Made by a program: the position numbers and the translations under genes
Notes under the pieces: model-generated
The model's database searches: none
The model's input: only the letters and a program-made list of their open reading frames with translations
Told to the model about the DNA's origin: nothing
Part shown: one piece after another, positions 4,181-9,260 of the stretch
How the letters are laid out: every line of letters starts with the position of its first letter
How positions within the stretch are numbered: position 1 is the stretch's first letter
Assembly (NCBI GenBank): GCA_050252335.1
Contig: JBFWLB010000076.1
Location: 1 to 9,260, forward strand
Direction: 5' to 3'
Length of the DNA stretch: 9,260 bases
Source of the DNA: Berkiella_A sp050252335
GTDB lineage: Bacteria; Pseudomonadota; Gammaproteobacteria; Berkiellales; Berkiellaceae

Positions 4181-6715
4181 ATGCAAGCAGGCAGCCATGA
4201 AGAAGACTATGAAATATTAACAGATGAAAAAGATAGTCTTGATTTATTAGCATATTGGCAGATGTTTGCGTGGCGAGAATCTTTTACGCAATTACCACTT
4301 AATCAGAATGCTTTACCAAAGCATCATATCCTTTCTCAGGACGTATTCAAAAAGCGTGCTTGTGTAGATTTTTCTAATGGGGATTATTGGGTTGCACCCT
4401 TTTGGCAGGATAAAGAAGAGCTTTGGCTCCCAATATGGCTGCCTATCCGTGTATTAAATAAGAAAATAGTATTGAGACGCAGTCCTTCTTTGCCATGGAT
4501 TCCCAGTAGCTTATTTTTACCAAGCTCAAAAATATATTTAGCACCCCAAGCGTTATATGATGATTTTTTAAAATATGAATGTGTGAATAAAGAAGGTACT
4601 TATTGCTTTAAAACAGTAGAAGCTTTTTTAAAAGCATGCATGAAATTGCTGAAGACGTTACTAAATACAGAGAAAAAAACTTTGTTGGAAAACGTGGATC
4701 TCTCATCTCAAAATTCTTGGCTTATGATTGCACATACTGATTTAGAAGAAAGTTTTGAAAACATCACAAGGCTTAAAGAAGAGAATATATTGCTGAAGCA
4801 GTATTGCCAACTTGACAATGATTTTTCTAAAGAGCCTATAGGTCAAGAAAATTATTTAAATATTGCGCATTTTCATCAAGCACAGATTCCGAATACAAAA
4901 ATACACAGCGCAGGTTATTACTATTCCTTGCTTGGATTATTGAGCTTAAAAAAAGGGATGATGCAAGCCGTTGTTGTACCCAAAGGTGCATCGCTAGATG
5001 CATTTATACATGACTATGTTGCTAATATTTTTTCTTTACATGCCTTAAGTAAATCTCAAAGACCAACGATTGCCTTGCTAAGCAATGATAAAATAGTAGA
5101 GCCTATGACACACTTGCTTGCAATGGATGATGTGAATACGACCGAAGCATTTTTAGAAAAATGCATTCAATATTTTAATATCTCTGATATTAAAACAATT
5201 GATATTGCGCAAGAATACATTCATTCAAAAATTACCAAGACCTATGAGATTATTTTAAAAACAATTAGCCTATCGAGAAATTACTATATTTTGCATGAGA
5301 AAAATGAGAGAGAGTATGGTGAAGTAAATGCTTTCTTAGAGCAACTCATGAACGAAGATGAAAATATAGATGAAAAGAGAACTCTATACATTGAAATACA
5401 AAATCAATGGTATGAAAAACTTAAGAGCCAAACCTTCGTGCAGAAATGTTTGGGATGGTTAAGCTTTGTGAAGCAGCATCGAAGAAAAAAAGCCAGTGAA
5501 TACTTGCAGAAAGCCTTATCAAATGAGCCTATTCATAGCCCTTATGAGCAACAACTTGTTGAAAAAATTAGACAGCTAAAAGTAATTCAGGCTAAAAATG
5601 ATCAACGAAGAATTCAAGCAGTAGAATTTCTAAATCAATATCAAAAGGCAGAGCAACTGTGGCATAAATGGATAAAGGATTTAGGATTGGCAGATGAATG
5701 CCACTCTTTATCTATAGAGACATTGAATTTTGCGCTGCAAAATTTAAGAACAACAATGTGGCAGCTGACAGTTTTGTATTGGCAAGGTCAGGCATTGCAA
5801 AGTACATCTGAATTTAACCCTAATACAGATGTCATAGAGTATTTGCTGATACAAGATGCGGAGCAATTATCAGCTGTTAGTGTATTGCCAGTATTGAGTC
5901 GCGCGCAGCGAGCAGTCTTTTTTGGAGATCCTTTGGCGCAATTAAGTTCTGGTGTGATTTCAGCACAAGAAGATGAGTTTGTCTTAGAACATACGTATCA
6001 AGCCAGTGATGCTTTGTTAGAAAAAATGCAAGTATTAGGCTTAAATATAAGTCATGGTTCAGCATTTAACGTTGCTGTAAACAATAGTAAATATCATAGC
6101 GGTACAGTGAGTAACAGAAAAGCTTACTTGCAATTAGGGGAAATTTCAGAGAAAAATAAAGTAATCTTTGATTATTGGAATGAAAAATATTTCAAAAATA
6201 CACTGATGCTTGTAAATGCGTCTCAAACAGTTGATAAAGATTTTCCTGTTTCTTTTATAGATATTTCCAAACAGAATAAAAAATCCATAGCTCAGAATCA
6301 ACGCAGTAACCCAGAAGAGGCTTATGCGATTGAGGCTTTGCTCAAGCGTTATCCTGAGATAAGCAAGCATTGTGTTGTGATAACACCTTTTTATAAGCAA
6401 TATCAATTATTGTCTTTGGTATTGTCGTCATTCCCTGTAAAGGTTTGCCACTTTTCAAATATGCCTTCTTTTATGAGTGATTATGTAATTTTTTCCCCTG
6501 TTTATCAAATGGAGGATTCAAGACCCTTTGTTTTTGATGAGGGAAGAGGGTATTTTTACAAGTTGTTAACTTTGGTTCAGAAAAAACTGTGGATTGTGGG
6601 AGACAAGCGTATTTTTCAAAAACACATGCATAGTGCATCGGGTGATTTTGCAAAATGGATAGCAGCGCAGCCTCAAGAGGAAATAAGTGAGGCTCATTCT
6701 TTAGAATATATATAA
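4181..6715 (+). CDS. Catalytically degenerate UPF1/Dna2-like superfamily 1 helicase homologue (pseudo-helicase)
   Basis: 844 residues. The ATG is preceded by AAGGGA at 4169-4174. The order of elements matches bacterial SF1 helicases of the UPF1/Dna2 type: an N-terminal domain (1-230), a RecA-like core 1 split by a long helical insert (about 370-500), and a C-terminal core 2. The catalytic residues are replaced. At the Walker A site, QAVVVPKGASLDAF (262-275) aligns without gaps to the family's AVNGPPGTGKTTL, with Leu272 for the lysine and Asp273 for the Thr. Walker B reads LLIQDAEQ (555-562) instead of IDEAxQ, with Gln558 for Asp and Asp559 for Glu. Motif III is largely kept (GDPLAQL, 582-588). 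Motif IV is ITPFYKQ (734-740), lacking Arg. Motif V lacks QGxE (762-765 are PSFM). Motif VI reads YKLLTLVQ (793-800), with Leu798 for Arg, followed by a well kept KKLWIVGD. ATP hydrolysis therefore looks unlikely, yet the frame is intact. The role could be structural, regulatory or nucleic-acid binding. Fold assignment is by motif pattern. Confidence 0.7.
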   Translation: MQAGSHEEDYEILTDEKDSLDLLAYWQMFAWRESFTQLPLNQNALPKHHILSQDVFKKRACVDFSNGDYWVAPFWQDKEELWLPIWLPIRVLNKKIVLRRSPSLPWIPSSLFLPSSKIYLAPQALYDDFLKYECVNKEGTYCFKTVEAFLKACMKLLKTLLNTEKKTLLENVDLSSQNSWLMIAHTDLEESFENITRLKEENILLKQYCQLDNDFSKEPIGQENYLNIAHFHQAQIPNTKIHSAGYYYSLLGLLSLKKGMMQAVVVPKGASLDAFIHDYVANIFSLHALSKSQRPTIALLSNDKIVEPMTHLLAMDDVNTTEAFLEKCIQYFNISDIKTIDIAQEYIHSKITKTYEIILKTISLSRNYYILHEKNEREYGEVNAFLEQLMNEDENIDEKRTLYIEIQNQWYEKLKSQTFVQKCLGWLSFVKQHRRKKASEYLQKALSNEPIHSPYEQQLVEKIRQLKVIQAKNDQRRIQAVEFLNQYQKAEQLWHKWIKDLGLADECHSLSIETLNFALQNLRTTMWQLTVLYWQGQALQSTSEFNPNTDVIEYLLIQDAEQLSAVSVLPVLSRAQRAVFFGDPLAQLSSGVISAQEDEFVLEHTYQASDALLEKMQVLGLNISHGSAFNVAVNNSKYHSGTVSNRKAYLQLGEISEKNKVIFDYWNEKYFKNTLMLVNASQTVDKDFPVSFIDISKQNKKSIAQNQRSNPEEAYAIEALLKRYPEISKHCVVITPFYKQYQLLSLVLSSFPVKVCHFSNMPSFMSDYVIFSPVYQMEDSRPFVFDEGRGYFYKLLTLVQKKLWIVGDKRIFQKHMHSASGDFAKWIAAQPQEEISEAHSLEYI

Positions 6716-6740
6716 GCTGAATAGCTTGGCAACTGTCTTT

Positions 6741-6880
6741 TTCTTCGTTCGCAAAGCGAACATGTTCTCACTTTCGTAAAGGGAGACGCTCGTGCAGCGT
6801 AGCTGCGCCGAGCAGAGGGATTTAGCTTTTTGAACTTAGCCTCCCAGCATAAATCCCCCTTGCGCACTTGTCAGTGCGCA
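6741..6880. repeat. Array of strong hairpins in a gene-free stretch
   Basis: The 6716-7047 gap has no plausible gene. Its left part holds four successive inverted repeats: GTTCGC-AAA-GCGAAC (6747-6761), overlapped by the palindrome GAACATGTTC (6758-6767); GCTCG/CGAGC enclosing GCAGC-GTA-GCTGC (6788-6813); GGGATTTA (6817-6824) with TAAATCCC (6850-6857); and TGCGCAC-TTGTCA-GTGCGCA (6861-6880). GCGTAGC at 6797 is inverted again at 6911. The density suggests a REP-like or MITE-like element, or a structured 3' UTR or small RNA ending at the following terminator. Confidence 0.55.
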
Positions 6881-6906
6881 TCCCCCTTCAAAAAGTGGGA
6901 TTTTTT
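6880..6906 (+). terminator. Rho-independent terminator
   Basis: ATCCCCCTT (6880-6888) and AAGTGGGAT (6893-6901) form a 9-bp stem with one mismatch and a CAAA loop, followed by T6 (6901-6906). It would end plus-strand transcripts from the pseudo-helicase gene, 165 bp past its stop, or a small RNA made from the hairpin array. Confidence 0.7.
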
Positions 6907-6974
6907 ATTCGCTACGCTCATCGAGAGTTCTGTTAAAAATATAACTCTGTAGCGTAATCAAAAATGTGACTAAG

Positions 6975-7005
6975 ATTCAGGGCTTGTCCGCAGGATCCAG
7001 GATTT
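6975..7005. repeat. Decayed copy of a dispersed palindromic repeat
   Basis: GGCTTGTCCGCAGGATCCAG (6981-7000) matches, from memory, the right half of a palindromic unit found scattered in many proteobacterial genomes. In intact copies a CCTGCGG arm faces CCGCAGG across CTTGT. Here the left arm has drifted to TTCAGGG, so the hairpin is broken. The rest of 6907-7047 shows nothing I can assign. Confidence 0.4.
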
Positions 7006-7047
7006 TGAGCTTCTGAAAAATCTATCTAATTTATACGGGTAATGTAA

Positions 7048-7419
7048 CTAATTTAATAATAGAGAAATTTGCTCTATCAATTCTTTATGATCAACAGATT
7101 TTAGGATATACAACTCAATGCCTGCAGCCTGACATTTAGCTCGATCGAATGGGTTATCACTGCTAGAATAAGCCACAATAAGTTTGTTAACTGAGCCGTT
7201 TGATTTGATAAGTTTAGCCGCTTCATAGCCGTTTAGATCAGGCAAAAATAAATCCATGATAATAAGATCAAAGACTTTGGCTTGAGCAAGACTAACAGCT
7301 TCTTTACCAGAGCCAACAGAAAGTACAGTATATCCTGTGTTTGTTAACTTTGTTTCTAATGATACACGTGCAGTTTTGCTGTTTTCAACCAATAAAATTT
7401 GCTTCATAAGCTGATTCAT
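7048..7419 (-). CDS. Stand-alone response regulator receiver (CheY/Spo0F-like)
   Basis: A single receiver domain fills all 123 residues, with no output domain, so it would act by protein contact or as a phosphorelay intermediate. Visible landmarks are the first strand KQILLVEN (6-13), phospho-acceptor Asp56 in IIMDLFLPDLNG, Ser85 at the switch Thr/Ser site in VAYSS, and Lys107 in YILKS. Two features are unusual. The acidic pair is Glu12-Asn13 instead of two acids, which may weaken Mg2+ binding and phosphorylation. The usual Pro after the conserved Lys is Ser108. I chose ATG 7419 (GGAAAA just upstream) over 7407, which gives MKQILLVEN and is also plausible. A frame start at 7482 lies inside the predicted promoter and is rejected. 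No histidine kinase is nearby. The gene is divergent from smc. Confidence 0.85.
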   Translation of the reverse strand: MNQLMKQILLVENSKTARVSLETKLTNTGYTVLSVGSGKEAVSLAQAKVFDLIIMDLFLPDLNGYEAAKLIKSNGSVNKLIVAYSSSDNPFDRAKCQAAGIELYILKSVDHKELIEQISLLLN

Positions 7420-7453
7420 AATTTTCCATGCTATAATCATTCCCCATATAAAT

Positions 7454-7482
7454 AGTGTAGCGATTGAATCATCACTGGCCAA
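7454..7482 (-). promoter_or_regulatory. Predicted sigma-70 promoter of the response regulator gene
   Basis: On the minus strand TTGGCC (7477-7482), a 17-bp spacer and TACACT (7454-7459) match the sigma-70 pattern at optimal spacing. Transcription would start near 7447, about 28 nt before the chosen ATG. The remainder of the gap up to smc (7483-7639) contains an alternating GCATGCGCGCGCG tract (7585-7597), and I see no convincing smc promoter. Confidence 0.5.
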
Positions 7483-7639
7483 CTGTCATTAATGGGGTGA
7501 TTTAACAAAGGCTCATATACTCAGTCGTTGAATTTTAGGTGATATTCCACCACTTTGCGCTAAAAAAGAACCATATAAGAGCAGGCATGCGCGCGCGAGG
7601 ATTATCTTTTAATCAGTACACGTTCCAGGAGCTATGAAA

Positions 7640-9260
7640 ATGCGGCTAAGCAAGATTAAGTTAGCAGGTTTCAAATCCTTCGTTGATCCAACCACTCTAG
7701 ATTTGGTGAGTAATCTTACAGCGATTGTAGGTCCCAATGGTTGTGGAAAATCCAATATTATTGATGCCATTCGTTGGGTAATGGGTGAGTCTTCTGCAAA
7801 GAATTTGCGAGGCGGCTCCCTAACAGATGTGATTTTTAATGGCTCATCTTCACGTAAACCTATTGGCCAAGCATCCGTTGAACTGGTATTTGATAATAGT
7901 GATGGTACCTTGGGCGGTGAATACGCTGCCTTTTCTGAGATTGCATTAAGACGTCTTGTTACTCGTGATGGGCAATCCAGTTATTTCATCAATGGTCAGC
8001 GTGCAAGAAGAAAAGATATTACAGACATTTTCTTAGGTACAGGTTTAGGCCCTAGAAGCTATGCAATCATTGAACAAGGCATGATCAGTCGTGTTATTGA
8101 TGCCAAACCTGATGATATGCGCCATTTCATTGAAGAAGCTGCCGGTATTTCTAAATATAAAGAAAGAAGAAAGGAAACAGAAAATCGCATCAAACACACA
8201 CAAGATAATTTAAATCGTTTGAATGATGTGCGCTTAGAATTAGAAAAACAATTAGAAAACTTGGAAAAGCAAGCAATTGCCGCTAAAAAATACCAAGAGC
8301 TTAAACAAGAAGAAAAATCGGTTGATTTTGAGCTTGCAGCGATGTCTTGGAAGCGCTTAGATGCTGAAATTCAAGTTAAAGAAAATAACATTCGTAATTT
8401 GGCCACAGATTATGAAAAGCATCAGGCTGCACTTACGCATTTTCGCGCAGAATTAGAAGAGGCGCGCGATGGACAAACAGAACGTAATGATCATTTAAAT
8501 GAAACACAGCGTCAGTTTTACAGTATTGGTTCAGATATTTCAAAAATAGAGCAAGCGCTCGAAAATATCAATGAACAAGTGAAAACACTTGAAGAAAACC
8601 GAAAAGAAGAAACCTATTCATTACAGCAGGCGCAAGTACGCATTACGCAGGACAAAGAAAAAATCATTCAATTGCAGAGTGATATTGCACAGTTTGAGCC
8701 AGAAGAATCTGTTTTAGAAGCACAAATAGAACTGCTTAGCGAGCAAACAGAAGAGCAAGAATCATACCTTGAGTCTTGGCGTGAAGAAAATCAACAAATT
8801 CAACAATCATTGCATCAGGCGACTCAGGCTGCGGAAACAGAGAAAACGAATATTGGTCATCTTGAAAAACAAGTGCAGCAAAGCGATTCTCGATATGAGA
8901 AATTAAAAAGCGAGCTGGAAATTCTTAAAGACGCAGAAAGTGATTTGTCATTACCACCACTTGAATCAGAACTGACTAATATTCAACTCAAACAAACTCA
9001 ACTTGAAAGGCAGTTAGAAGAGCAAAAAAATCATCAATCAAGGTTGAAAAATGATGTTGTTGATCTGAAAAATGAGATAAAACTCACAGAAAAACAAAGA
9101 CAGAAGCTTAAAGACGAATTAACGACACTGCAAGCAATCCAAGCAGTGAGATTAGGTAAAGAAAATAAGCATATCAATGCCTGGATAGCTGAAAAAGGGC
9201 TAACAGATAACAAGCGCTTGGCTGAGGTTATTCAAGTCGATACTGTATGGCAATCTGCGG
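7640..9260 (+). CDS. smc: Chromosome segregation ATPase SMC (5' part, runs off the window)
   Basis: SMC dimerises and, with ScpA and ScpB, forms the condensin that compacts and separates bacterial chromosomes. The window holds the first 540 codons, roughly half of a typical 1,150-1,200-residue protein. Residues 1-160 are the N-terminal ATPase lobe: MRLSKIKLAGFKSFVDPT, Walker A GPNGCGKS (31-38), and the Q-loop at Gln146 in YAIIEQG. The pattern IEEAAGISKYKERRKET leads into a long coiled coil (about 170-510) rich in Glu, Gln, Lys and Leu. The hinge begins near 515 (AWIAEKGLTDNKRLAEVI). The signature motif, Walker B and C-terminal lobe lie outside. Start choice: AGGAG at 7627-7631 is 8 nt from ATG 7640 but only 2 nt from ATG 7634, so 7640 is preferred. 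An SMC rather than MukB fits Legionellales and pseudomonads rather than enterobacteria. Confidence 0.96.
   Translation, partial: MRLSKIKLAGFKSFVDPTTLDLVSNLTAIVGPNGCGKSNIIDAIRWVMGESSAKNLRGGSLTDVIFNGSSSRKPIGQASVELVFDNSDGTLGGEYAAFSEIALRRLVTRDGQSSYFINGQRARRKDITDIFLGTGLGPRSYAIIEQGMISRVIDAKPDDMRHFIEEAAGISKYKERRKETENRIKHTQDNLNRLNDVRLELEKQLENLEKQAIAAKKYQELKQEEKSVDFELAAMSWKRLDAEIQVKENNIRNLATDYEKHQAALTHFRAELEEARDGQTERNDHLNETQRQFYSIGSDISKIEQALENINEQVKTLEENRKEETYSLQQAQVRITQDKEKIIQLQSDIAQFEPEESVLEAQIELLSEQTEEQESYLESWREENQQIQQSLHQATQAAETEKTNIGHLEKQVQQSDSRYEKLKSELEILKDAESDLSLPPLESELTNIQLKQTQLERQLEEQKNHQSRLKNDVVDLKNEIKLTEKQRQKLKDELTTLQAIQAVRLGKENKHINAWIAEKGLTDNKRLAEVIQVDTVWQSA

Noticed and set aside
7585..7597. 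Alternating purine-pyrimidine GCATGCGCGCGCG tract upstream of smc
   Set aside because: Could form Z-DNA in principle, but too short and without any supporting context to report as a functional site.

Overview
The window is about 9.3 kb of AT-rich bacterial DNA. It most resembles a host-associated gammaproteobacterium of the Legionellales/Coxiellaceae type. The evidence is an nfuA gene of gammaproteobacterial layout, a canonical SMC gene rather than mukB, effector-like and orphan proteins, and intergenic stretches with palindromic, dispersed-repeat-like DNA. The taxonomic placement is inference; there is no rRNA or tRNA gene to anchor it.

Layout. Positions 1-129 carry a cluster of short direct and inverted repeats that look like the edge of an insertion sequence. 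A well-translated 520-residue gene (238-1800, +) follows. Its N-terminal half shows the His/Asp/Gln/Cys pattern of Ulp1/YopJ-like (clan CE) cysteine proteases, and it has a basic nuclear-localisation-like patch and an unassigned C-terminal domain; I read it as a candidate secreted effector. Two small orphan genes on the minus strand come next (1871-2086 and 2220-2429). A housekeeping block follows: nfuA (2671-3291, +), a 61-codon gene directly behind it (3308-3493, +), and a 126-codon orphan (3589-3969, +) closed by a clear Rho-independent terminator.

From 4022 to 4140 there is a structured, GC-richer, repeat-like spacer whose right edge supplies a promoter for an 844-codon gene (4181-6715, +). 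This protein keeps the overall layout of a UPF1/Dna2-like superfamily 1 helicase, but the key residues of Walker A, Walker B and motifs IV, V and VI are substituted, so it looks like a full-length pseudo-helicase. A gene-free stretch (6716-7047) then holds several strong hairpins, a terminator and a decayed palindromic repeat. A stand-alone response-regulator receiver gene (7048-7419, -) is divergent from smc (7640-9260, +), which runs off the window just as the hinge domain begins.

The housekeeping genes (nfuA for Fe-S cluster delivery, smc for chromosome condensation) are stable anchors. The accessory items between them (protease-like candidate effector, pseudo-helicase, small orphans, repeats) are what merit attention. 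I see no multi-gene defence or biosynthetic system; the two most interesting single genes are the clan CE protease-like protein and the pseudo-helicase.
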